Virus record (IMG/VR): IMGVR_UViG_3300044733_002800
Coordinates: 1 to 20,913 of that record
From: a virus
Length of the DNA stretch: 20,913 nucleotides
Strand: one strand, 5' to 3'
A program made the translations under genes and the position numbers. Within the stretch, counting starts at the first letter, position 1. Each line of letters starts with the position of its first letter. The notes beneath the pieces are model-generated. The model had not been told where the DNA came from and did not search any database. It worked only from the letters and a program-made list of their open reading frames with translations. This document shows, one piece after another, positions 1-6,534 of the stretch.

Positions 1-18
1 GGTTCCGCAGACCGCTTT

Positions 19-46
19 TTACGCTAACACAAGTAATTTGCATTAT
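19..46 (+). promoter_or_regulatory. Putative promoter of the terminase operon, weak match
   Basis: TTACGC (19-24) and CATTAT (41-46) are separated by 16 nt, and the last box ends 7 nt before the ATG at 54. The boxes match the sigma70 consensus poorly. The geometry is the same as at the starts at 12841, 13732 and 19940, and transcription would begin at about the start codon. There is no Shine-Dalgarno sequence. Confidence 0.3.
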
Positions 47-53
47 CTCTAAA

Positions 54-467
54 ATGGCAAAGCCAACAAAACCGATCCGCTGGACGCTTGAACAGGCCGG
101 AGCCGAGTTCGACATTGACCCGTTCACACTGGGAAAGCGTCTCCGCGCCGAGTCTATCGAGGCCGGCGAGGATGGCCGCTTTGGCACAAAGCAGATCGTG
201 ACCGCGATTGCGGGCGACTTGGAAAAAGAGAAAACTCGCAACGAAGCTGCGAAAGCGGACTTGCACGAAATGAAACGCGACCTTGAGCGCGGACGCCTCA
301 TTCCAGCGGAGCGGGTGCGCGCTTCGCTTGAGGAACTGAAAGTCGCCATCTCGCAAGTGATTGACCACTCGCACCTTGAGGCGAAACAGAAAGCTACGAT
401 CTATGCCAACCTCCAAAAACTCGGCGAGCGCGATTTTGTCTCCGGGGCTGACGAGCCTACGGAGTGA
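54..467 (+). CDS. Terminase small subunit, Nu1-like
   Basis: This 137-aa protein is the likely DNA-recognition subunit of the packaging motor. It would bind the packaging site and recruit the large terminase. Residues about 8-50 look like a short helix-turn-helix DNA-binding region. A charged helix follows (about 52-85), then a helical C-terminus that would contact the large subunit. The length and the basic/acidic helical pattern fit the Nu1/gp1 type. The strongest support is its position directly before, and overlapping, a GpA-type large terminase. The ATG at 54 lacks a Shine-Dalgarno sequence. Confidence 0.75.
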   Translation: MAKPTKPIRWTLEQAGAEFDIDPFTLGKRLRAESIEAGEDGRFGTKQIVTAIAGDLEKEKTRNEAAKADLHEMKRDLERGRLIPAERVRASLEELKVAISQVIDHSHLEAKQKATIYANLQKLGERDFVSGADEPTE

Positions 468-2313
468 AATTCACCAATTCCTTGCGAGCTTCAAGCCGCC
501 GGAAACGCTGACCGTCGCACAATGGGCGGAAAAATACCGCTGGCTTGAAAAGGGGAGCACTAGCAAACCAGGGCGCTACTCGTTTGACGCTGGGCCGTAT
601 CAACGCGAACCGCAAGAAAGCTACACCGACCGCGAGGTTCAGACGACCGTGCTGCAATGGGCTTCGCGCACCGGCAAAACGGAGACGCTGAACAACCTCG
701 ACGGCTACATCATAGACCACGATCCGAAGGCAATCTTGGTCGTCTATCCTACGCTCGACAGCGCAACGAAATGGAGGAAGGAATTTTTCAATCCGATGGT
801 GCGGGCAACGCCACGGTTGCGCGGGAAGATCAACATCAAAGCGAGGCACCAGGACAACACGATGCTTTCGATCAAATTTCCCGGCGGGCACATCGCGGCG
901 ATTGGCGCAAACTCGCCGAGCGGATTCCGGCAAATCCAATCGCCGGTTGTGCGGTGCGATGAGATTGACGCGATGGAGGATAGCAAGGAGGGCGACCCGG
1001 TGGCGCTGTCGTTCAAGCGGGCCGACAACTATCCCGACAGCATCCAAGTGCTGAGTTCAACGCCGACGATCAAAGGCAAGAGCCGCATCGAATCGTGGCT
1101 TGAGCGAAGCGATTATCGGAAATGGTTTTGTCCGTGCCAGCAGTGTGGACATTTTCAAGTCCTCGAATGGTCGCAAGTGAAGTGGGACACGGAAGCGCCG
1201 GAGGGCGCGAAATACGTCTGCGAAAACAAGGAGTGCGGGCATGAGCATGACGACGCGGGGCGGCGGGCGATGATCGAGCAAGGCGAGTGGAGGCCGACGA
1301 AACCGTTTGCCGGGATTCGCGGCTATTGGCTAAACGGGCTAAACACGCTTTTCCCGGCAAAGAAAGGATTCGCCAACAAAATGCACCAATTCGTTGCCGA
1401 GTATCTGGAGGCGAAGGAAGGCGGCAAGGCCACGATGCGGACTTGGAAGAACACTTTCCTCGCCATCACCGACGATCCACAGGAAGAAAGCGAAAAAGCT
1501 CCGGACTGGCAGCGCCTCTACAACCTCCGCGAAAACTACACCGCGGCACCGCGGGCGGTCAGCCTCGTCACCTGCTTTGTGGACATCCAGAACAACCGGC
1601 TCGAATTGGAATGGAAAGGTTGGGCACGCGATGAACAAAGCTGGGGACTCGATTACCTCGTGCTTGACGGCAACCCGCTCGACATGCAACCCGGCAGCGT
1701 TTGGCACCGGCTAATGACGGAACTTCAGCGGACTTTCAAACGCGAGGACGGCGCGGAGTTGGCGCTGTCAATGTGCTTTGTGGACGCGGGCAAGTGGGGC
1801 GACTGGGCTTTCCAGGCATACCGCCTGAGCATGACTTACCCGAAGCTGATGGGAAAATTCATGTTGTCGAAAGGCGTTGGTCAGCACGGAGCGCCGATCA
1901 ATCCGAGGAAGATGGCGTCGATTCATCGGAACATCAAAGGCATCCCGATTGGCGCATGGGCGGGAAAGGATTTGATCTACACGCGACTCCGCCTTGAGCC
2001 GAACGCGGACGGAACTTTTCCAACCGGCTACATGCACCATCCGATGAGCTACGATCAAAACTATTTCCAGCAGCTCACCAGCGATTCCGTCGTGCTCGAA
2101 TACAAGGCCGGGGAAGAGGTCCGCAAATACGGCAACAACGAAGGGAAGCGAGACGAGGCGCTCGATTGCGCTTATGGCAACCTGGCCGTATTCATGCTCC
2201 GGCGCTGGAACTTTGACGCGATGGAAGCGGACCTCGCGCTGACCAAGCCCGATGCGCCCGCGCCGGTGGCGCCCGCGCCGGCAGTGTTTCGCGGGGGCGG
2301 ATTCAGATTGTAA
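403..2313 (+). CDS. Terminase large subunit, GpA family
   Basis: ATPase-nuclease of the DNA packaging motor, acting at the portal of the empty prohead. The N-terminus has the PPETLTVAQWAEKYR pattern typical of GpA proteins. A Walker A-like loop ASRTGKT is encoded at 661-681, and a Walker B-like VVRCDEID at about 946-969. A cysteine-rich zinc-finger-like insert (CPCQQCGH, then CENKECGH) lies at about 1130-1245. Asp-rich blocks CFVDIQNN, CFVDAGKW and DEALDCAYG fit the C-terminal nuclease. The ATG at 403 gives 636 aa and overlaps the small subunit by 65 bp. A TTG at 361 or 436 is also possible. The Pro/Ala-rich tail is probably disordered. Confidence 0.93.
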   Translation: MPTSKNSASAILSPGLTSLRSEIHQFLASFKPPETLTVAQWAEKYRWLEKGSTSKPGRYSFDAGPYQREPQESYTDREVQTTVLQWASRTGKTETLNNLDGYIIDHDPKAILVVYPTLDSATKWRKEFFNPMVRATPRLRGKINIKARHQDNTMLSIKFPGGHIAAIGANSPSGFRQIQSPVVRCDEIDAMEDSKEGDPVALSFKRADNYPDSIQVLSSTPTIKGKSRIESWLERSDYRKWFCPCQQCGHFQVLEWSQVKWDTEAPEGAKYVCENKECGHEHDDAGRRAMIEQGEWRPTKPFAGIRGYWLNGLNTLFPAKKGFANKMHQFVAEYLEAKEGGKATMRTWKNTFLAITDDPQEESEKAPDWQRLYNLRENYTAAPRAVSLVTCFVDIQNNRLELEWKGWARDEQSWGLDYLVLDGNPLDMQPGSVWHRLMTELQRTFKREDGAELALSMCFVDAGKWGDWAFQAYRLSMTYPKLMGKFMLSKGVGQHGAPINPRKMASIHRNIKGIPIGAWAGKDLIYTRLRLEPNADGTFPTGYMHHPMSYDQNYFQQLTSDSVVLEYKAGEEVRKYGNNEGKRDEALDCAYGNLAVFMLRRWNFDAMEADLALTKPDAPAPVAPAPAVFRGGGFRL

Positions 2314-2328
2314 AATAGCTGTTGCGCG

Positions 2329-2360
2329 ATTGCGAAACGTGCGCGATACGTTTGTGCAAT
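2329..2360 (+). promoter_or_regulatory. Inverted repeat over the start of the ribbon-helix-helix gene, candidate operator
   Basis: AAACGT (2335-2340) and ACGTTT (2348-2353) are perfect inverted arms around a 7-nt spacer. A second pair, ATTGC (2329-2333) and GCAAT (2356-2360), extends the symmetry and runs into the ATG at 2359. Ribbon-helix-helix proteins usually bind such palindromes, so autorepression is the simple reading. As RNA, the same repeat could fold and hide the start codon. Confidence 0.5.
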
Positions 2361-2508
2361 GAAGAAATTCACTGCCAGCATTAACACCCGCGTCACTCCG
2401 GCGACGCGGGATAACCTAAAGAAAAAAGCGCAAAAGCGCAAAATCCGCCTGACTGACATTGCCCGCGAGGCGCTGGAAGAAAAGGCACAAGCCAAACAAA
2501 ACCAATGA
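2359..2508 (+). CDS. Small ribbon-helix-helix DNA-binding protein
   Basis: This 49-aa protein has an N-terminal beta strand (KKFTASINTRV) followed by two helices (TPATRDNLKKKAQKRK, then LTDIAREALEEKAQ). That is the CopG/Arc/MetJ ribbon-helix-helix pattern, including a basic first strand that would enter the major groove. Such proteins act as dimeric repressors. It lies 45 bp after the large terminase. Its TGA overlaps the ATG of the next gene (ATGA at 2505-2508), so the two are probably translationally coupled. An inverted repeat covers its start codon. I infer that it regulates the cassette up to 4128. Confidence 0.72.
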   Translation: MKKFTASINTRVTPATRDNLKKKAQKRKIRLTDIAREALEEKAQAKQNQ

Positions 2509-3113
2509 AGTCAATAACTACAACTTGGACGGGCATCCGCCCGCTCATCATGTCGAATCCGCAGACGGTGGAAATCGCCAATCCGTTCGCGGTAAATTCG
2601 CGGCGCATTAACAACCTCCTGAAAGCCGCGCGCAAGAAGGGCGACGAAAACCGCATGGCTGAACTGGCCGACGAACAGAAACGCGGAGATTGGGAGGCGT
2701 CCGCGTATTGGGACTCGGAGCGCAAGGCGTTTTACGTTCCCGACACGGCGCTGCTCGCTTGCATCCGCAACGGTGCGGCAGCGGCAAAAAAAGGAAAGGA
2801 CATCGACCGCGCCGTCATTATTACCGAGACGGAAGCGATTATTGAAACCGACATCAAACACAACAGCCTCGACGCCTACTACGCCGACGCCGCGTTTCGT
2901 CTGGAATGTCCGGCGAAGGTGCCGCCGAAAACCGGCGCGCTCATCTGGAAAGTCCGGGCAATGGTGCCGACCGGCTGGAAAGTCACGTTCACGATTGAGT
3001 TCGACGAGAACATCGTTGCCGAGAAATCGCTTCGTGAGGCGCTGGAATTAGCTGGCCGTCTCAGCGGAATCGGCGGATGGCGTCCCAAGTTTGGGCGGTT
3101 TTTGGTGAGCTAG
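2505..3113 (+). CDS. Conserved phage protein with RAMP/Cas7-like motifs (inferred), next to a structured RNA
   Basis: Function unknown; 202 aa. An N-terminal strand-loop reads TWTGIRPLIMSNP (7-19). A charged helical insert follows (about 31-65), then YVPDTALLACIRNGAAAAKKG (77-97) and a glycine-rich basic end GIGGWRPKFGRF (188-199). I have an impression of phage proteins ending in a similar motif, but could not check it. An N-terminal strand, a Pro-anchored helix with Arg and a C-terminal G-rich loop are also what RAMP (Cas5/6/7) RNA-binding folds show. That analogy is inference. The start is an ATGA overlap with the upstream gene. A pentamer/hairpin RNA array begins at its stop codon, so it may bind that RNA. 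Confidence here refers to the gene being real. Confidence 0.85.
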   Translation: MKSITTTWTGIRPLIMSNPQTVEIANPFAVNSRRINNLLKAARKKGDENRMAELADEQKRGDWEASAYWDSERKAFYVPDTALLACIRNGAAAAKKGKDIDRAVIITETEAIIETDIKHNSLDAYYADAAFRLECPAKVPPKTGALIWKVRAMVPTGWKVTFTIEFDENIVAEKSLREALELAGRLSGIGGWRPKFGRFLVS

Positions 3114-3148
3114 GCGAGGTCGGGCTATGCGAAGCCTTGCAATGACTG

Positions 3149-3191
3149 GCCGCACACACCGCGCACGGGAAACCGTGGGCGGCAGTGCGGC
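3149..3191 (+). other. Hairpin 1 of the array, GAAA tetraloop
   Basis: The outer stem GCCGCAC/GTGCGGC has 7 bp (3149-3155 with 3185-3191). The internal loop is ACA (3156-3158) opposite CA (3183-3184). The inner stem pairs 3159-3162 with 3179-3182, then has a G-G mismatch (3163/3178), then pairs CACGG (3164-3168) with CCGTG (3173-3177). The GAAA loop is at 3169-3172. Confidence 0.8.
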
Positions 3192-3241
3192 GTGTCATGG
3201 AACGGCGTGGCGTGGCCAGGCGAAGCGAAGCGGTGACGGGT

Positions 3242-3276
3242 CCACACACCGCGCTCTTTCGGGAGCGCGGCAGTGG
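3242..3276 (+). other. Hairpin 2 of the array, UUCG tetraloop
   Basis: The outer stem CCAC (3242-3245) pairs with GTGG (3273-3276). The internal loop is ACA (3246-3248) opposite CA (3271-3272). The inner 9-bp stem (3249-3257 with 3262-3270) closes with a U-G pair on a TTCG loop (3258-3261). GTGAC (3233-3237) and GTCAC (3281-3285) could add a further outer helix. Confidence 0.8.
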
Positions 3277-3326
3277 CGCGGTCACAGCCATGCAATGCAA
3301 GGCGCAGCGCGGTGCGGACAAGAAAA

Positions 3327-3365
3327 GCAAACACGCCGCGCTTCTTCGGGAGCGCGGAAGTTTGC
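3327..3365 (+). other. Hairpin 3 of the array, cUUCGg tetraloop
   Basis: The outer stem GCAAAC (3327-3332) pairs with GTTTGC (3360-3365). The internal loop is ACG (3333-3335) opposite AA (3358-3359). The 9-bp inner stem (3336-3344 with 3349-3357) carries TTCG at 3345-3348 with the canonical C-G closing pair. Compared with hairpin 2, the last two pairs swap order (U-G then C-G instead of C-G then U-G), so pairing is kept despite base changes. Confidence 0.82.
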
Positions 3366-3418
3366 GCGAACTGGCGATGCATAGCGGGGCAAGGTTCGGA
3401 CCAGCCAAGCATGGCGTG

Positions 3419-3455
3419 GCAAACACACAGCGGCTTACGGGCCGTTGCAGTTTGC
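3419..3455 (+). other. Hairpin 4 of the array, UACG tetraloop
   Basis: The outer stem GCAAAC (3419-3424) pairs with GTTTGC (3450-3455). The internal loop is ACA (3425-3427) opposite CA (3448-3449). The inner stem (3428-3435 with 3440-3447) contains two G-U pairs, and the loop TACG (3436-3439) is of the UNCG type. The inner stem is unrelated in sequence to hairpins 2 and 3, yet the plan is the same. Confidence 0.82.
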
Positions 3456-3522
3456 TGGGCGCGGCATGGCTCGGTATGGCGCGGCGAGGCAGGGCATTGC
3501 CTGGCGCGGCGTGGCACAATCA

Positions 3523-3539
3523 TCCGGCTAATCACCGGA
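3523..3539 (+). other. Short hairpin between the RNA array and the next gene
   Basis: TCCGG (3523-3527) pairs with CCGGA (3535-3539) around a 7-nt loop. It is followed by CAGTTTT and the ATG at 3547. It may mark the 3' end of the array RNA or a weak terminator. The stem is short and the T run is brief, so it is not called a terminator. Confidence 0.35.
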
Positions 3540-3546
3540 CAGTTTT

Positions 3547-4050
3547 ATGACAAACCAACCAGAAAAAGAACCAATCGAAGCAGAAGTTGAAATCACGTCC
3601 GACGACGCCTATCCGGCGCTTTGGGTGCGTCTCGTTGACGAAATGATCGAGAAAGGCATCACGTTCGGAACCAAATACGAAATGGCCTATCTCGTTGACC
3701 GGCTCGCCTGTCAACCCGAGTCCATCGCATTTGGCATTGCCATCTCGAATATCAATGACGAGTTGATCGAGAGCGGGCTTTACTTGTCCGCGCGCGAACA
3801 GCGCGGAGCGGGCTATATCGTGCTGATGGCAGACGGCGCGGAGGAAGTGGCGCGCACTCGCGTTCGCCGTTCCTTCCGTGAAATGGCGCGGGCGTGCAAA
3901 CTGTTTGGCGGCATCGCCCGCAACCCCGAGGCGCAGATCACGGACGACACAAAAAAGCGTTTGCTCAAGTGCGAGGAAAAAGCGGCAATCCGGCTTTCGC
4001 TGATGCGCGCGCCGATTACGAACGCGCGAAAGGCGAATCTTTTGGAGTAG
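3547..4050 (+). CDS. Unknown protein, possibly winged-helix
   Basis: This 167-aa protein is not recognised. After an acidic N-terminus it is largely helical. The segment around residues 57-95 (helices, then SGLYLSAREQRGAGYIVL) looks like the recognition helix and wing of a winged-helix domain, but that is only a pattern impression. The C-terminal half is a basic helix (VRRSFREMARACKLFGG) and a KKRLLKCEEKAAIRLSL helix. It lies between the pentamer/hairpin RNA and an intrinsic terminator, so it probably belongs to the same transcript as the ribbon-helix-helix and RAMP-like genes. No Shine-Dalgarno precedes the ATG. Confidence 0.75.
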   Translation: MTNQPEKEPIEAEVEITSDDAYPALWVRLVDEMIEKGITFGTKYEMAYLVDRLACQPESIAFGIAISNINDELIESGLYLSAREQRGAGYIVLMADGAEEVARTRVRRSFREMARACKLFGGIARNPEAQITDDTKKRLLKCEEKAAIRLSLMRAPITNARKANLLE

Positions 4051-4061
4051 AGCGGTTATAC

Positions 4062-4098
4062 ATGGCGCTGCAAAGCGTGGATATGCAATCGCAAGGGC
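4062..4098 (+). repeat. Second, short block of the GC-ending pentamers before a terminator
   Basis: Five in-phase units at 4062-4086 (ATGGC, GCTGC, AAAGC, then two more ending GA and GC) are followed by two 6-nt units that run into the stem at 4093. The unit pattern is that of the 3106-3515 array. This block also starts just after a stop codon. Confidence 0.55.
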
Positions 4099-4128
4099 GG
4101 CACTGGAAACGGTGCCGCCCTTAGTTTT
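4093..4128 (+). terminator. Strong rho-independent terminator with GAAA loop
   Basis: A 13-bp stem (4093-4105 with 4110-4122), containing one G-T wobble, closes on GAAA (4106-4109). AGTTTT follows. It would end the transcript carrying the ribbon-helix-helix, RAMP-like and 3547 genes, and separates them from the head operon. Confidence 0.85.
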
Positions 4129-4148
4129 GCCGATTTAGTTAAGGTGCA

Positions 4149-4177
4149 TTGACAATCGGCGGGCGTGCGGCAATAGT
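4149..4177 (+). promoter_or_regulatory. Putative sigma70-like promoter of the head operon, near-leaderless
   Basis: TTGACA (4149-4154), a perfect -35 box, lies 17 nt before AATAGT (4172-4177). The start codon at 4187 is only 9 nt after the -10 box, so the leader would be a few nucleotides at most. It directly follows the terminator at 4093-4128. Confidence 0.6.
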
Positions 4178-4186
4178 CGGCAGCAA

Positions 4187-4768
4187 ATGCCCGACCCACT
4201 CAGCGGAATACCAAGCCAATTCGAGGCCGGCGACACGGTGATTTTCACCGAGAATTTCGCTGATTATTCGCCATCCAGCTACACCGGAACGCTTGTTTTC
4301 AACAACAGCGTTGCCGCAGCGACTACGATTACCGCCACAACGAGCGGAACGAGCTTTCTCTTTACGCTCTCGGCGGCAGTGACGGCGGCAATCACGCCAG
4401 GAATTTACACCGTGGCGTTTTACATGACGAGCGGCGCGACCCGCTACACGGCGAAAAGCGGCATCATCAACATCCTCCCAAACCTGACCGCGACGGCAAC
4501 GCCATCGTTCGCGCAGGCGCAAGTGACGCTTCTAAAGACGGTCCTTGCCGAGTTCAACGCGACCACGCGGCAGAGCGTCAACTTCAACGGGCAATCTTTT
4601 TCCCGAGCCTCGATCAAAGAGTATCAGCACCAGCTCACCTACTACCGCGCGGAGGTCATCCGCGAGACGGCAGCGGCAAACGCGGCGCGAGGCGTCACGA
4701 CCGGAAACCGCATCGCCATTCAATTCGTGCCGGCCAATGACAACAACCCCGTAAGCGTAGCTCAATGA
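4187..4768 (+). CDS. gpW-like head-tail joining protein with an N-terminal beta domain
   Basis: This 193-aa protein has two parts. Residues about 1-100 are rich in Thr/Ser/Ala beta strands (from EAGDTVIFTENF on) and resemble Ig-like domains of phage virion proteins. Residues about 108-155 (QAQVTLLKTVLAEFN through IKEYQHQLTYYRAEV) match the gpW helix-strand-helix pattern, with a basic/aromatic second helix. gpW sits in the neck and is normally about 70 aa and all there is, so the extension is unusual. The position just before the portal, with an ATGA overlap at 4765-4768, agrees with a gpW role. Confidence 0.65.
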   Translation: MPDPLSGIPSQFEAGDTVIFTENFADYSPSSYTGTLVFNNSVAAATTITATTSGTSFLFTLSAAVTAAITPGIYTVAFYMTSGATRYTAKSGIINILPNLTATATPSFAQAQVTLLKTVLAEFNATTRQSVNFNGQSFSRASIKEYQHQLTYYRAEVIRETAAANAARGVTTGNRIAIQFVPANDNNPVSVAQ

Positions 4769-6534
4769 AACTCTGGCCCTTCTCCCGTAGCAAAAAGGAA
4801 ATCCCCGGTGTTCACGTTCGCGGATTCCGCGAAATCGCCAGCGTTGGCGGCGGCATCAATGGCGATTGGCCGGTGTCGCAAATCGGCGACGACGCCGATA
4901 TGTGGCAGAACGCATGGGCGCTCACGTCCCGCGTGCGCGACCTGTTCCGCTCAAATCCGCTTTATCAGACGTATCGGGAGACACTTTGGGCGAACGTCTA
5001 TGGCAGCGAAGGAATCATGCTGCGTTCTCGCGTGAAGGAGCAGGAGGACCGCGTGATTTACACGCCGGAAGAAAAGGCCGCAATCCGCGCATACGATGCG
5101 CGCCAAGACCGCGTTCGCTCCCACTTCGCAAAGCGCGACGGGCGCGAGTTCACGCCAACCTGCCGCCCGTGGCAGGGCACGAACGGAAGCAGCCGCGCGC
5201 AGGTCAAGGTCGGCGAACCGGACATCTTCGCCCGTGCGTTGATCGAAAAGAAGTGGCAGGAATGGCAGCGCGCCGAGTTCTGCGACGTTCGCGGCACTCG
5301 AAACTACAAAACGCTCCGGCAGCTTCGCCTGATTGCCGCCGTGCGCGACGGCGACTTTTTCATCCGGCTAATCCGCGATCCAAAGGTGAACAAGTTTGGA
5401 TTTTCGCTGCAACTCATCAATGCGGAATGGTGCGACCGTTTTGCGAATTGCACGCTTCGCAACGGCAACGTGGTGAGGATGGGAATCGAGTATGAGTTCG
5501 GATCGTGGGGACTCGGCAAAGCCGTCGCGTATTACTTCATCAAGCGACAGCCTACCGATTGGCAGTTCACGCTCGGCGGCGCGTTTGGTTACGGTGGCGT
5601 CAATGGCGGACTTCACGACCGCGTGCCGGCCAGCGAAATCCTGCACTACGCGCGCCCGGTTGAGGCCGACAGCACCCGCCCGGCTCCTTGGGTGGCGACT
5701 ACGATTCCGAAAGCCCGGCAGCTCGATCAGTATGAGCTTGCCGAGGTTGTGGCAGCACGGCAGCAAGCGACGAAAACCGGCTGGCTTTACAGCGACGTTC
5801 TTCCCGAAGGTGGAAGCGCGGCCTTCACCGTTGATCCGAAAACGGGCTTGCCGACGCAGCAGATGGGGCCCGGCGACATCGGCGCGCTGCCGTGGGGCGT
5901 GAAATACCAGGCGATTGACCCGACGCACCCGAATGGCAATTTCGAGAACTTCCGCAAGGCGATGCTGCGCTCGCAATGCGCTGGTATGCCGGGCGCAAAT
6001 TACTCGACAATGGCCAGCGATTACGAAGCGATCAACTTTTCCGCCGGACGGCTGCAAAAGCTAGACTCGAATGAAATGTTCAAGCTCATTCAGACGTTCG
6101 ACATTGACTATGCCGAGCGTCCAATTTTCGAGGCGTGGCTGGAAATGGCGCTGATTACCGGGGCGATTCCGCTGCCGCTTTCCAAGTTCGACAAGTTCAA
6201 CAACGCCGTCTTCCAGGGCCGACGCTGGCAGGGAGTGGACGAGGTCAAGGAGGTCAACGCTTCTGCGCTTCGCGTGGCAAATCACATGAGCAGCCTCTCG
6301 CGCGAGTGTGCCGACAACGGCGAGGATTTCGAGGAAATCATGTTTGAGCGCGCCGAGGAAATCATGCTGCAAGAATCGCTTGGAATTGACCCGGCGCTGA
6401 CCGTGGATAACCCCGCGCAGGCGGCGGCGGCACCAGTCACGCTGGAAGAGGAAGACGAGGAAGACGAGGACGAAATGGAAGAGGAAGAGCCGAAACCGAA
6501 GGCCAAGAAAGCGCGCAAAACCGCCCGCGTATGA
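4765..6534 (+). CDS. Portal protein, lambda gpB family
   Basis: This 589-aa protein would form the dodecameric portal through which DNA enters and leaves the head. The start (AWALTSRVRDLFRSNPLYQTYRETLWANVYGSEGI) and the middle (LRLIAAVRDGDFFIRL, then a block ending EILHYARP) are typical of lambda-type portals. So are the block near the YSTMASDYEAINFSAGRL segment and the GRRWQGVD motif. The C-terminus is a low-complexity acidic run followed by a Lys-rich tail, probably disordered. It is coupled by ATGA overlaps on both sides, to the gpW-like gene and to the 43-aa gene. Confidence 0.94.
   Translation: MKLWPFSRSKKEIPGVHVRGFREIASVGGGINGDWPVSQIGDDADMWQNAWALTSRVRDLFRSNPLYQTYRETLWANVYGSEGIMLRSRVKEQEDRVIYTPEEKAAIRAYDARQDRVRSHFAKRDGREFTPTCRPWQGTNGSSRAQVKVGEPDIFARALIEKKWQEWQRAEFCDVRGTRNYKTLRQLRLIAAVRDGDFFIRLIRDPKVNKFGFSLQLINAEWCDRFANCTLRNGNVVRMGIEYEFGSWGLGKAVAYYFIKRQPTDWQFTLGGAFGYGGVNGGLHDRVPASEILHYARPVEADSTRPAPWVATTIPKARQLDQYELAEVVAARQQATKTGWLYSDVLPEGGSAAFTVDPKTGLPTQQMGPGDIGALPWGVKYQAIDPTHPNGNFENFRKAMLRSQCAGMPGANYSTMASDYEAINFSAGRLQKLDSNEMFKLIQTFDIDYAERPIFEAWLEMALITGAIPLPLSKFDKFNNAVFQGRRWQGVDEVKEVNASALRVANHMSSLSRECADNGEDFEEIMFERAEEIMLQESLGIDPALTVDNPAQAAAAPVTLEEEDEEDEDEMEEEEPKPKAKKARKTARV

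Larger units (their letters stand above)
3106..3515 (+). repeat. Phased 5-nt repeat array, units ending mostly in GC, in five blocks
   Basis: GC (or GT/GA) recurs every 5 nt at positions 4-5 of each unit. The blocks are 3106-3150 (9 units), 3187-3241 (11), 3273-3328 (11, with one 6-nt unit), 3361-3420 (12) and 3451-3515 (13). Typical units are ATGGC, GCGGC and GAAGC. The first two positions are nearly free. Phase is kept inside a block and resets only at the hairpins. Block ends supply the first or last bases of the hairpin stems. The array starts over the stop codon of the upstream gene. Confidence 0.85.
3111..3515 (+). ncRNA. Candidate novel structured RNA: four like-built hairpins joined by pentamer linkers
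   Basis: About 430 nt lie between genes without a credible CDS. Four hairpins (3149-3191, 3242-3276, 3327-3365, 3419-3455) share one architecture: an outer stem, an asymmetric internal loop of ACA or ACG opposite CA or AA, an inner stem of 8-10 bp, and a tetraloop GAAA, TTCG, TTCG or TACG. Outer stems differ in sequence but all pair (GCCGCAC with GTGCGGC, CCAC with GTGG, GCAAAC with GTTTGC twice). Linkers between hairpins are 50, 50 and 53 nt. GNRA/UNCG loops and G-U pairs on this strand support an RNA read in the + direction. It could be a 3' UTR element of the upstream mRNA or a processed RNA. I know no family with this layout. Confidence 0.78.

Noticed and set aside
361-402. TTG start at 361 for the large terminase
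   Set aside because: It would overlap most of the small-subunit C-terminus, and the extra residues (Arg-rich) do not look like a GpA start. The ATG at 403 is preferred, though 436 cannot be excluded.
3111-3515. CRISPR array
   Set aside because: The spacing is regular, but there are no identical repeats with unique spacers. The shared element is a structure, and the linkers are themselves periodic.
3125-3590. Several overlapping long ORFs on both strands in the repeat region
   Set aside because: They are open in many frames only because the GC-rich pentamers contain few stop codons. The products are five-residue-periodic Gly/Ala/Arg strings with no domain, and the covarying hairpins explain the sequence better.
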